Notes: generated from the sequence alone by a model not told the origin. 7,083 nucleotides of DNA from Flavobacterium psychrophilum (GCA_945878515.1 CAMCTL010000163.1:1-7083), one strand, 5' to 3'. Shown: positions 1 to 6,352, counted from the first letter of the stretch. Translations and numbers: made by a program.

Positions 1-215
1 GAAAAACATTAGGAAAACGTTTATTTAAATTAGGATTATATCTAGAGGATGAAAAACCCTTTTTTGGGACTAATAGAATTTTAAGAATCATAATTAGAAG
101 ATTATTTGATTTACTTGATATTGTTTTATGTCCGGTTTTTTTCATTGGATTTATTTTATTTTCTAAAAAAAATCAAAAGTTAGGCGATTATATTTCTAAA
201 ATGATAGTGAAATAA
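1..215 (+). CDS. RDD-family membrane protein, C-terminal part (5' end outside the window)
   Basis: This is the last 70 or so codons of a gene, read in the frame whose codons begin at base 3, ending at TAA 213-215. The visible protein starts KTLGKRLFKLGLYLED, matching the G-x-T-x-G-K-R segment that opens the second half of RDD domains. It continues with an Arg-rich stretch (RILRIIIRRLFDLLD), a hydrophobic segment (IVLCPVFFIGFILF), and the closing Q-K-L-G-D-Y-I-S-K-M-I-V pattern typical of RDD C-termini. RDD proteins are small polytopic inner-membrane proteins. Most have no known function; a few have been linked to ion or solute transport in other bacteria. The stop lies 10 bases before the oxidoreductase start, so the two may be co-transcribed. 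The family call is from pattern recognition of a fragment, and the N-terminal half cannot be checked here. Confidence 0.75.
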   Translation, partial: KTLGKRLFKLGLYLEDEKPFFGTNRILRIIIRRLFDLLDIVLCPVFFIGFILFSKKNQKLGDYISKMIVK

Positions 216-225
216 AGCAGCAACA

Positions 226-1209
226 ATGGCAAACAACACAAAAACAATCCGTTGGGGAATCTTGGGATGTGGCAATGTCACTGAAGTAAAAAGCGGTCCA
301 GCCTATCAAAAAACTACAGGTTTCAAAATCGAGGCTGTAATGCGGAGAGATGCCGATAAAGCGGCAGATTATGCCAAAAGACACAACATAGGTAAATTTT
401 ATTCGGATGCGGATGATTTAATTAATGATCCTGAAATTGATGCTATTTATATAGCAACTCCGCCAGACACACATCATTTTTATGGACTGAAAGTAGCTTC
501 GGCTGGGAAAATTTGCTGTATCGAAAAACCATTGGCACCAAGTTACAAAGAAAGTCTCGAAATTTACGAAGCTTTTAAAGCGAAGAATATTTCTTTGTTT
601 ACGGCTTACTACAGACGATCTTTGCCTCGTTTCGAACAAATAAAAACTTGGCTTGACAAAAATGAAATAGGAGAAGTGCGATCTATTCGATGGAATTTGA
701 CCAAATCGGCTTCTGAACAAGATTTATCTGGAATATACAATTGGCGCACCGATGCCAAAGTAGCTCCTGGTGGTTATTTTGACGATTTAGCGAGTCACGG
801 TTTGGACTTATTCACTTTCCTTTTGGGAGACATAAAGGAAGTTTCGGGTTTTAGTTTGAACCAACAAGGCTTGTATTCTGCCAAAGATTCCATTACGGCT
901 TGCTGGCTTCACGAATCTGGAATTACAGGAAACGGCAACTGGAATTTTGGAAGCCATAAACGAGAAGATAGTGCCGAAATCACAGGAAGTAAAGGAAAAA
1001 TTAGCTTTTCCATTTTCGAAAATGACCCAATCGTACTTTCTAGTGATGAAGGTGAAACGGAACTTTTTATCGAACATCCTGAAAATGTGCAATTGCATCA
1101 CGTTGAAAGGATGCGGGAACAGCTGCTGGGCAAGCGACAGCATCCTTCTGCCGATTCTTCTGCAGTGCATACTAGTTGGGTTATGGATAAGATTTTGGGA
1201 AATATGTAG
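226..1209 (+). CDS. Gfo/Idh/MocA family NAD(P)-dependent oxidoreductase
   Basis: This 327-residue protein has the usual length for a Gfo/Idh/MocA sugar-type dehydrogenase. Residues 8-19 (IRWGILGCGNVT) form the first strand and glycine-rich nucleotide loop of a Rossmann fold. AIYIATPPDTHH (73-84) is the conserved strand and loop that follows. The family's E-K-P signature is E100-K101-P102, with K101 the expected catalytic lysine. The C-terminal alpha/beta half carries GGYFDDLASHGLDL (182-195), with D187 and H191 in the positions of the catalytic Asp and His. All expected catalytic residues are therefore present. The enzyme should be cytosolic and interconvert a hydroxyl and a carbonyl on a sugar, cyclitol or related compound. 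The substrate cannot be predicted, and the flanking RDD and barrel genes do not help. The ATG at 226 fits because the Rossmann strand begins within ten residues. No signal peptide is seen. Confidence 0.93.
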   Translation: MANNTKTIRWGILGCGNVTEVKSGPAYQKTTGFKIEAVMRRDADKAADYAKRHNIGKFYSDADDLINDPEIDAIYIATPPDTHHFYGLKVASAGKICCIEKPLAPSYKESLEIYEAFKAKNISLFTAYYRRSLPRFEQIKTWLDKNEIGEVRSIRWNLTKSASEQDLSGIYNWRTDAKVAPGGYFDDLASHGLDLFTFLLGDIKEVSGFSLNQQGLYSAKDSITACWLHESGITGNGNWNFGSHKREDSAEITGSKGKISFSIFENDPIVLSSDEGETELFIEHPENVQLHHVERMREQLLGKRQHPSADSSAVHTSWVMDKILGNM

Positions 1210-1585
1210 ACGTACTAAAACAATCCCAAAATTGGAGGACACTGAAAAAGTCGTTATAAAACTAAAAAATCATAAAAAGAGCCAACCATCAAAGTTTCAC
1301 TCTTTTTAAATTAGTTTAAACGCCTGTATTACAATCAAATATAATTCGACTGAAAAAACAAAAACAGATAAAGATGCGCGAATCCTTTCGTGTGGTACTT
1401 GATTAAAAAATTATACTAGGCTATTGTAATTTTAACCTTAGTCCAATTTACATATAATCAAATAAAGATTTGACAAAGTTATTTGAAAGACCATCCTTCA
1501 TTCTAATGCATATTTAAGGTTAATAAAACTAATGCTGTCTTTCTTGTCTGCTTTTTTTGTAATTTTATACCTCAAATAAAACATT
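1210..1585. other. gene-free intergenic region of about 376 bases
   Basis: This stretch separates the oxidoreductase from the barrel gene, both on the plus strand. It is strongly AT-rich and I find no convincing coding sequence on either strand. It holds a probable terminator at 1273-1308 and a small stem at 1376-1393 (GCGCGAA, loop TCCT, TTCGTGT, with two G-U pairs). There are two near-matches to the Bacteroidota -7 promoter element TAnnTTTG: TAATTTTA at 1427-1434 and at 1560-1567. Neither has a TTG at the normal spacing upstream, so I do not call a promoter. The barrel gene's promoter must nevertheless lie somewhere after the terminator. No tRNA or known RNA family was recognised. Confidence 0.6.
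1273..1308 (+). terminator. probable rho-independent terminator after the oxidoreductase gene
   Basis: An inverted repeat pairs TAAAAAGAG (1273-1281) with CTCTTTTTA (1300-1308), giving a 9-bp stem around an 18-base loop. Within the loop AAC (1284-1286) can pair with GTT (1294-1296), which shortens the effective loop. The A-rich left arm and the T5 run in the right arm make it usable on either strand. It lies 64 bases after the oxidoreductase stop. The stem has few G-C pairs and the T run is short, so strength is uncertain. Confidence 0.5.
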
Positions 1586-2287
1586 ATGCGTTTATTCGTT
1601 TGCTTTTTGCTCTGCCTGTTGGTATTTCCTGTTTTTTCCCAAGAAAAAGAGAATGTGCTAGAAGGTACTGAAGCTAAAATAGATTCGCTTTATCGGGAGG
1701 ATCAATTTTATTTTAGTTTTACACTCAATACTTTGCAAAATAAGCCGGTGAACTTGGCTCAGGATAAGTTTTCTTCTGGATATTCTCTCGGTTTTCTGCG
1801 GGATTTTCCGCTAAACAAAAAAAGGAATGTAGCCATTGCGCCGGGAATTGGTCTTGCCTACAACAACTACAATCAGAACCTTAAGATTACTGAATCAAAT
1901 CAAGTTGCTTTTTATTCCGTTATAGAATCAAATGTTGCTTATACTAAAAACAAATTTAGTCAGCTATTAGTTGAAGTTCCAATTGAGTTTAGATGGCGAA
2001 CTTCTACTGCTGAAAGTTATAAATTTTGGCGAATCTACGGCGGATTTAAAATGGGCTATTTGCTGTATGACCGCGCCATTTATCAGGATTCTCAAGGGAA
2101 AATAGTAACTACATGTAATAAAGATTTCAATAAGTTTCAATATGGTACTTATCTTTCTGTAGGTTATAATTCTATAAATATCTTTGCTTACTATGGTTTG
2201 AATCCGCTGTTTGAGTCCGCACAAACTTCAACTGAAAAAATAGAGATGAACACGCTTGCTGTAGGAATCATGTTCTATATTTTATAG
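1586..2287 (+). CDS. outer-membrane beta-barrel protein, PorT-family-like (OMP_b-brl_2 type)
   Basis: This 233-residue protein has a clear N-terminal signal peptide: R2, a hydrophobic core at 3-16, and likely cleavage after S18 (VFS-Q), as is common in Bacteroidota. The mature part has alternating polar/hydrophobic strands and turns typical of an outer-membrane barrel: YFSFTLNTL (42-50), VAIAPGIGLAYNNY (82-95), LVEVPIEFRWRTS (128-140), FKMGYLLYDR (154-163), YLSVGYNSINIFAYYGL (189-205) and the closing strand LAVGIMFYIL (224-233). These resemble the broad family often labelled 'PorT family' or 'porin family protein'. As far as I remember the N-terminal region of type IX secretion PorT/SprT, this one differs, so I would not give it that symbol. 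Its function is unknown. It stands alone on its strand after a long spacer and converges on the PAP2-like gene, their ends overlapping by 6 bases. The ATG is directly followed by the signal peptide. Confidence 0.82.
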   Translation: MRLFVCFLLCLLVFPVFSQEKENVLEGTEAKIDSLYREDQFYFSFTLNTLQNKPVNLAQDKFSSGYSLGFLRDFPLNKKRNVAIAPGIGLAYNNYNQNLKITESNQVAFYSVIESNVAYTKNKFSQLLVEVPIEFRWRTSTAESYKFWRIYGGFKMGYLLYDRAIYQDSQGKIVTTCNKDFNKFQYGTYLSVGYNSINIFAYYGLNPLFESAQTSTEKIEMNTLAVGIMFYIL

Positions 2288-2938
2288 CCAAAAAATAAAT
2301 AAAAACAGTTGTGGAAGTATTCCCAAAAGGAATCCAACAACCAATTCTTTTGGTGTATGCGCTTTTAATGCTAACCTCGAGGAAGCCACAAAACCATTCA
2401 TAAGAACCAGAAAAGCAACTACAATTAAATCCCGATTTTGATTGTGAATGCTCAACCCAATCACAAATACAGTCAATATACTAATGCCAATCATGTGGAG
2501 ACTAGCTTTTGCATTGAAAAACAAAAAAATAAAAGCTATAATCAAACTACATAGTCCACCCAGAAAAAAATAGTGAAATTCTGGAAAATGTGCTAAAGTG
2601 ATGCTTTTTTTGAGGAGGATAAAAGTTAAAAAACATTGTATTGCTAAGGGTATTTTACGCTGAGAAATATTTCCAACCATCAGAGAATCGACTTGCCCTG
2701 TGACACGTAAAATAAAAAAAATAAGAATTGGGATTATTAAAGTAATAATTGCAATTTGAAAAATAGCCACAAACTTTTCTGGACCTGAATAATAAGAGCT
2801 ATTCCAAAAGAAATAATACAAGGCAGCGTAGAGCGGAATAAAAATTGGATGGAATAGATACGAAAAAACAGGAAGCGTTTTTTTATAATTCACCCATTCT
2901 GTGAAATTCAATTTGTGTTTTTTTAATAAATTGAACAT
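2282..2938 (-). CDS. PAP2-like integral membrane protein with degenerate phosphatase motifs
   Basis: This 218-residue protein is very hydrophobic, with about six likely membrane segments (roughly 24-45, 56-78, 98-113, 123-141, 148-165 and 169-184, then a last one at 199-217). The sequence around 186-198 (S187, R188, H194, E198) follows the third PAP2 phosphatase motif SRxxxxxHxxxD, except that Glu replaces Asp. The other two motifs are eroded: S146-L147-H148 stands where PSGH is expected, and RKIP (94-97) is a weak counterpart of KxxxxxxRP. PAP2 enzymes remove phosphate from lipid phosphates such as undecaprenyl pyrophosphate. With these changes the activity is doubtful and the protein may bind rather than cleave a lipid phosphate. 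It lies 80 bases after the preceding minus-strand gene, so co-transcription with the uppP group is possible but not shown. The 3' end overlaps the convergent barrel gene by 6 bases. Confidence 0.75.
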   Translation of the reverse strand: MFNLLKKHKLNFTEWVNYKKTLPVFSYLFHPIFIPLYAALYYFFWNSSYYSGPEKFVAIFQIAIITLIIPILIFFILRVTGQVDSLMVGNISQRKIPLAIQCFLTFILLKKSITLAHFPEFHYFFLGGLCSLIIAFIFLFFNAKASLHMIGISILTVFVIGLSIHNQNRDLIVVAFLVLMNGFVASSRLALKAHTPKELVVGFLLGILPQLFLFIFWL

Positions 2939-2964
2939 AGTTCATGTTGCTTTAAGGTAGTCGT

Positions 2965-2980
2965 TTCAATTTGAATTGAA
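2965..2980. promoter_or_regulatory. short palindrome upstream of the PAP2-like gene
   Basis: TTCAATT (2965-2971) and AATTGAA (2974-2980) are perfect inverted repeats separated by two bases. The palindrome begins 27 bases upstream of the PAP2-like start codon, inside the 80-base spacer. It could be a protein-binding site or a weak mRNA stem. No T run follows on the minus strand, so it is not a standard terminator. It is AT-rich and may be a coincidence. Confidence 0.2.
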
Positions 2981-3018
2981 CACTTGCAGGCAATGATAAA
3001 ATTGATGGTTTTTAATTT

Positions 3019-3582
3019 TTAAAATTGCACAAAAGCCAGCCCTAAACTGATATTACCACTATTTTCTTGACCATTTATGGGAAAATCATATTGACTAATT
3101 TCAACAAAAAGCAGAAGCGTATCACTCTGAATCCCCAAACTTAATTTTTTATAATCTCCAGACAAACTGCCTCTGCCTAAAGCGCCAGCTTTTCCAATCC
3201 CTGTTTGTAGTACAATCCTTGTGTCGTCGCCTATTTTGGGGCTTAATCTAAAATTGGCAAACACTGGAACGACTACCAGTTTATTTTCCCATTCCCAGTT
3301 TATACCCGTGTGAATTCCCAAGGCTACCCAATTATTATAATGCAAACCGTAGCCAATTTTGGCACCAAGTCCATCCGGCAAAAACCATGATTCTTTTTCT
3401 TGTGTTCGTGCGTCTGTTTCGCCCGCATCAGGATTTACTTTTAATGCCAATGTAAAGTCGTATTGCAAATAAGTAAATTTTGATTTGGTTTTCTCCTCAG
3501 ATATTTCGATGCCGGAAGCAGTCTGCGAGAATGTGTTTACCGCAAATAAAAATATAAATATTATAAGTAAATTATTTTTCAT
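3019..3582 (-). CDS. exported protein, probable small outer-membrane beta-barrel, function unknown
   Basis: Starting at the ATG at 3582 gives 187 residues. A longer reading from TTG at 3609 is possible, but the signal peptide begins at this ATG (MKNN, hydrophobic core 5-16, likely cleavage after S19 in TFS-Q), so the shorter start is preferred. After a polar linker the protein shows short strands with aromatic edges: FTYLQYDFTLAL (36-47), LGAKIGYGLHYNNWVALGIH (72-91), KLVVVPVFANFRLSP (101-115), TRIVLQTGIGKAGALGRG (121-138), KKLSLGIQSDTLLLFVEISQ (145-164) and ISLGLAFVQF (178-187). The terminal Phe after alternating hydrophobic residues is typical of outer-membrane barrels. I do not recognise a named family. 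The start overlaps the truB end by 11 bases, which implies translational coupling and membership of the ftsX-uppP-truB transcript. Confidence 0.78.
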   Translation of the reverse strand: MKNNLLIIFIFLFAVNTFSQTASGIEISEEKTKSKFTYLQYDFTLALKVNPDAGETDARTQEKESWFLPDGLGAKIGYGLHYNNWVALGIHTGINWEWENKLVVVPVFANFRLSPKIGDDTRIVLQTGIGKAGALGRGSLSGDYKKLSLGIQSDTLLLFVEISQYDFPINGQENSGNISLGLAFVQF

Positions 3583-4282
3583 CAGGTATATCGTGTAATG
3601 TCGTTTCAAACCTAACTATATCAATACCATTGATGACATTGTAATCGCCAATTTTAGTTCTTCGCAAAGCCGTTAAATGCGAACCAGAATGCATTGCTTT
3701 TCCAAAATCGTAAGCTAACGAGCGAATGTAAGTTCCTTTGCTACAAACCACTCTAAAATCTATTTCAGGTAGTGCAATACGGGTAATTTCGAATTCGTGA
3801 ATGGTAGTTTTTCGGCTTTCTATTTCTACAAACTCTCCAGCGCGAGCGTGCTCATACAGTCGGATTCCGTCTTTTTTTATAGCAGAAAACACAGGTGGTT
3901 TTTGGTCTATTTCTCCTAAAAAATGTTTCACAGTTTCGTGAATCAAAACATCATCAACATGCAAAGTATCGTAAGTTTGATCGATTTCGGTTTCTAAATC
4001 ATAAGACGGAGTTGTTGCTCCAATATAGAAAGTACCGGTATATTCTTTGGCTTGTCCTTGCAATTCGGTTATTCTTTTGGTGAATTTTCCTGTGCAAACC
4101 AACAACAAACCAGTGGCCAAAGGATCTAAAGTTCCAGCATGACCAATTTTAAATTTTTTAGGAAGTCCAACCTTATTGATTAAAGCATATTTCATTTTAT
4201 TGACCGCTTGGAAAGAAGTCCAATGCAAAGGTTTGTCAATCAAAATGATTTGCCCATCTAAATAATCTTCGGCGGTTTTCAA
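3572..4282 (-). CDS. truB: tRNA pseudouridine(55) synthase TruB
   Basis: TruB converts U55 in the T-loop of most tRNAs to pseudouridine in the cytosol. The 236-residue protein shows LIDKPLHWTS (14-23), then HAGTLDPLATG (48-58) with the catalytic aspartate D53. KEYTG (79-83) supplies the conserved active-site tyrosine Y82, followed by QKPPVFSAIKKDG (127-139) and KGTYIRSLA (182-190). It is shorter than E. coli TruB (about 314 residues) and lacks the C-terminal PUA-type domain, as is common in Bacteroidota. The start codon is TTG: the uppP stop TAA lies in the same frame only three codons upstream, and the first in-frame ATG is codon 30, past the KP motif. The gene begins 6 bases after the uppP stop and its end overlaps the next gene by 11 bases. 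No Shine-Dalgarno sequence is visible. Confidence 0.97.
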   Translation of the reverse strand: MKTAEDYLDGQIILIDKPLHWTSFQAVNKMKYALINKVGLPKKFKIGHAGTLDPLATGLLLVCTGKFTKRITELQGQAKEYTGTFYIGATTPSYDLETEIDQTYDTLHVDDVLIHETVKHFLGEIDQKPPVFSAIKKDGIRLYEHARAGEFVEIESRKTTIHEFEITRIALPEIDFRVVCSKGTYIRSLAYDFGKAMHSGSHLTALRRTKIGDYNVINGIDIVRFETTLHDIPDEK

Positions 4283-4288
4283 GTTGGT

Positions 4289-5113
4289 TTATTTTAGGTA
4301 TGAAAAGTAAATCAACAATGCCGTACCCATAATAATTCGGTAGTAACCCCAAGGTTTAAAACCATATTTGTTAATGATTCCAATAAAAAATTTAATTGCT
4401 ATAATGGCAACAATAAAAGCTACAACATTTCCAATTAAAAACATCATAACATTGTCATGTGATTTTAGGATCAACTCATAGCCTTTCATTTGCGAAGTTT
4501 CATAAGTTTTCAGAAAAACCGAATAACAAGTAACTGCTAGCATGGTAGGAACAGCAAGAAAAAACGAAAATTCGGCTGCTGTATTGCGCGATAATCCTTG
4601 TTGCATTCCCCCAATTATGGACGCAGCAGAGCGACTTGTTCCTGGCATCATGGCGAGACATTGCCAAAAACCAATGGTCACCGCTTTTTTAATGGTAATG
4701 TCTTCTTCGCTTATAATTGTAGTTTTGTTTTTAAAAAATTGGTCAACAAAAAGCAAAACGAAACCACCAACAATTAAAACAATAGCAATGGGAATTGGGT
4801 CTCCAAGTATGGCTTCAATTTTATCGTCGAATAATTTTCCTAATACCAAAGCAGGAACTACTGCAAAAGCCAATTTGGTATAAAAGTTCATTCCGATTTT
4901 TAGTGTTGGAAAAGCCAAGAATTTCTTCCAATACAAAGCTACAACAGCTAAAATAGCTCCAAACTGAATTGAAACTTGAAAGAGTTTTACAAAATCGTCT
5001 TCTTGAATTCCAAAATAGGAACTAGTAAAAATCATGTGGGCTGTGGAGGAAACAGGAAGATATTCTGTTAATCCTTCGACAATAGCAATAATTATGGCTT
5101 GGAGTGTGTTCAT
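4289..5113 (-). CDS. uppP: undecaprenyl-diphosphatase UppP (BacA type)
   Basis: UppP is a polytopic inner-membrane enzyme that dephosphorylates undecaprenyl pyrophosphate to regenerate the carrier lipid for peptidoglycan and other surface glycans; overexpression of family members gives bacitracin resistance. The 274-residue length is typical. The first signature, EGLTEYLPVSSTAH (13-26), contains E13, E17, S23 and H26, corresponding to the catalytic/metal-binding Glu, Ser and His residues. The second, PGTSRSAASI (157-166), contains the essential arginine R161. Between and after these are several hydrophobic segments, for example 49-61, 82-92, 107-124 and 182-199. All key residues are present, so the protein should be active. 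It lies 52 bases after the DUF3098 gene and 6 bases before truB, in a probable operon. Confidence 0.97.
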   Translation of the reverse strand: MNTLQAIIIAIVEGLTEYLPVSSTAHMIFTSSYFGIQEDDFVKLFQVSIQFGAILAVVALYWKKFLAFPTLKIGMNFYTKLAFAVVPALVLGKLFDDKIEAILGDPIPIAIVLIVGGFVLLFVDQFFKNKTTIISEEDITIKKAVTIGFWQCLAMMPGTSRSAASIIGGMQQGLSRNTAAEFSFFLAVPTMLAVTCYSVFLKTYETSQMKGYELILKSHDNVMMFLIGNVVAFIVAIIAIKFFIGIINKYGFKPWGYYRIIMGTALLIYFSYLK

Positions 5114-5142
5114 ATTTTGGATTTTAGATGTACTAAACTAAT

Positions 5143-5163
5143 AATTGCAATCTGCAAACTGTA
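5143..5163. repeat. three heptamer repeat units in the DUF3098-uppP spacer
   Basis: On the plus strand AATTGCA, ATCTGCA and AACTGTA follow one another without gaps at 5143-5149, 5150-5156 and 5157-5163. They fit the pattern A-N-Y-T-N-N-A seen in two longer arrays in this window. They lie between the DUF3098 stop and the uppP start. Alone they could be chance; the case rests on the shared pattern with the array at 5434-5475. Confidence 0.4.
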
Positions 5164-5165
5164 TA

Positions 5166-5405
5166 CTATTTTTTCGGGTTTTTAAGTATAGCATAAATCG
5201 TAATTCCAAAACCAATTAAAACGGTTGTTGGTGCCAATCGAATTCTTCTAAAGCTGAAAATATCTTCGTTAAATACAGTAGGGTCTTCGCTACCGCCACC
5301 AGACATCAATATAAATCCTAAAGTTATTACTGCAACACCAATAAGTAAAATGGTATAATTTACTTTCTCAAAAAGAAATTCTTGCTTTTGTTCTTTGTCT
5401 TTCAT
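5166..5405 (-). CDS. DUF3098 family small membrane protein
   Basis: This 79-residue protein has a charged N-terminus (1-14), a membrane segment at about 18-34 (ILLIGVAVITLGFIL), a loop, and a second segment at about 58-74 (APTTVLIGFGITIYAIL). The motif FILMSGG (31-37), the following FNEDIFSFRRIRLAP (45-59) and the overall two-helix layout match DUF3098, a family found in Bacteroidota. I know of no biochemical function. It sits between ftsX and uppP, a placement I believe recurs in flavobacteria and which suggests a role in the division or cell-wall machinery. Both ends of the loop are near the membrane surface and no catalytic motif is visible. The ATG at 5405 gives the expected family length. 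Confidence 0.93.
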   Translation of the reverse strand: MKDKEQKQEFLFEKVNYTILLIGVAVITLGFILMSGGGSEDPTVFNEDIFSFRRIRLAPTTVLIGFGITIYAILKNPKK

Positions 5406-5421
5406 TGTATAATTTTTTTAA

Positions 5422-5475
5422 ATCAAAATCAAAATCTAAAACCTGCAATCTAAAATCTGAAACCTGAAATCTGCA
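5422..5475. repeat. degenerate heptamer tandem array between ftsX and the DUF3098 gene
   Basis: On the plus strand six gap-free 7-base units run from 5434 to 5475: ATCTAAA, ACCTGCA, ATCTAAA, ATCTGAA, ACCTGAA, ATCTGCA. The consensus is A-Y-C-T-R-M-A. Two 6-base units (ATCAAA at 5422-5427 and 5428-5433) precede them. The array fills most of the 71-base spacer and stops one base short of the ftsX stop codon (5477-5479). In the mRNA sense, minus strand, it reads as repeated CAGATTT/CAGGTTT-like units. Variation is confined to particular positions within the unit while the 7-base phase is kept, which argues against simple low complexity. Confidence 0.8.
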
Positions 5476-5476
5476 A

Positions 5477-6352
5477 TCAATACAAATCGTCTGTTCTTAA
5501 ATTCAAAAATCGTTGGGTTGCAAAATAAGTACTGATCCAAGTAATCAAAACACCTAGTCCGAAAACCAGTAATAAGACCATCGCAACCAATAATTCATCG
5601 TCAAGAATTCCTAAACCCGGAAAGTTGGTTTGAAGGTAAACTAAAACGCCAATTAGCGCAATAATAGCCAATCCTGCTCCAATCATTCCTAATTTTATAC
5701 TTCTAATCACAAATGGTTTTCTAATAAAAGATTTTGTAGCACCCACCATTTGCATCGTTTTGATTATAAATCGATGAGAATAGATTGATAAACGTAAGGA
5801 ACTATTAATCAATAATACCGCAATAACAGTCAAGAAACCACTGATTATTAAAATCCACATGCTTACTTTTTTGATATTGTCGTTGACTAAATTCACCAAT
5901 TGTTTGTCATAAACAATATCAGCGACCATTGGGTTTTTATGCAATTGTCTTTCAATTTTTGCAATACTATCTTTTTCTACATAATCGGCTTTCAGATTGA
6001 TGTCATAAGAATTTTGCAAAGGATTTGTCCCCAAGAAAGTCATAAAATCTTCGCCAATGATATCCGTATGTTGCTTTGCGGCGGCTTCTTTAGAAACGTA
6101 AACAAATGATTTAGTGAACTTAGCCATTTTCAATTCTTTAGCATAAGCTTTAAGAATAGTGTCATTTGCATCGTTTTTGAAAAATACGGTCATTGCAATT
6201 TCTTCTTTGAAATTGTTCGCCAGTTTTTGAGAATTTATAATGAAAAAGCCGAGAATTCCTAGTAGAAACAAAACTAAAAATACACTTAGTACAACTGAAA
6301 AATAAGAGGAAATCAACCTGCGTTTTTGAAATTTATCAAAGTTAGAAGCCAT
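5477..6352 (-). CDS. ftsX: cell division protein FtsX (ABC transporter permease-like)
   Basis: FtsX is the inner-membrane partner of the ATPase FtsE and couples division to activation of peptidoglycan hydrolases outside the membrane. The 291-residue protein has the standard layout: a short cytoplasmic start, TM1 at about 16-40, a large periplasmic domain (41-163), then TM2 (165-185), TM3 (219-241) and TM4 (254-276). Residues 183-214, beginning NSSLRLSIYSHR and containing MQMVGATKSFIRKPF, form the conserved cytoplasmic loop of FtsX permeases. ftsE is not adjacent, which I believe is usual in Bacteroidota, where it lies elsewhere. In Flavobacterium johnsoniae, transposon insertions in ftsX have been reported to disturb division and gliding. 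The gene is the first of the minus-strand group and diverges from leuS across 195 bases. The ATG at 6352 fits the short N-terminal tail. Confidence 0.95.
   Translation of the reverse strand: MASNFDKFQKRRLISSYFSVVLSVFLVLFLLGILGFFIINSQKLANNFKEEIAMTVFFKNDANDTILKAYAKELKMAKFTKSFVYVSKEAAAKQHTDIIGEDFMTFLGTNPLQNSYDINLKADYVEKDSIAKIERQLHKNPMVADIVYDKQLVNLVNDNIKKVSMWILIISGFLTVIAVLLINSSLRLSIYSHRFIIKTMQMVGATKSFIRKPFVIRSIKLGMIGAGLAIIALIGVLVYLQTNFPGLGILDDELLVAMVLLLVFGLGVLITWISTYFATQRFLNLRTDDLY

Noticed and set aside
1192..1232. Nine-base inverted repeat ATTTTGGGA / TCCCAAAAT around the oxidoreductase stop codon
   Set aside because: No T run follows and the loop is 23 bases, so it is not a convincing terminator. 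The stem at 1273-1308 is a better candidate.
808..1242. Minus-strand open frame of 144 codons inside the oxidoreductase gene
   Set aside because: It lies fully opposite a well-supported enzyme, has no recognisable motif, and its composition is explained by the codons of the real gene.
947..1309. Plus-strand open frame of 120 codons overlapping the oxidoreductase end and the terminator
   Set aside because: It is out of frame with the enzyme, runs into AT-rich non-coding DNA through the probable terminator, and resembles no protein family I know.
1560..1567. TAATTTTA as a -7 promoter element for the barrel gene
   Set aside because: The last base differs from TAnnTTTG, and the only nearby TTG (1544-1546) is just 13 bases upstream, too close for a normal -33 element.
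1586..2287. Assignment as the type IX secretion protein PorT/SprT
   Set aside because: The protein belongs to the broad barrel group that shares the name, but its N-terminal region does not match PorT as I remember it and no other secretion gene is nearby.
3019..3609. Longer start of the exported barrel gene at 3609
   Set aside because: That start is TTG and would put nine polar or aromatic residues before a complete signal peptide. The ATG at 3582 gives a normal signal peptide.
4542..4883. Plus-strand open frame of 113 codons opposite uppP
   Set aside because: It is a shadow of the conserved UppP codons and has no independent support.
5422..5475. CRISPR array
   Set aside because: The units are 7 bases long and directly adjacent, with no spacers, and no cas genes are present.
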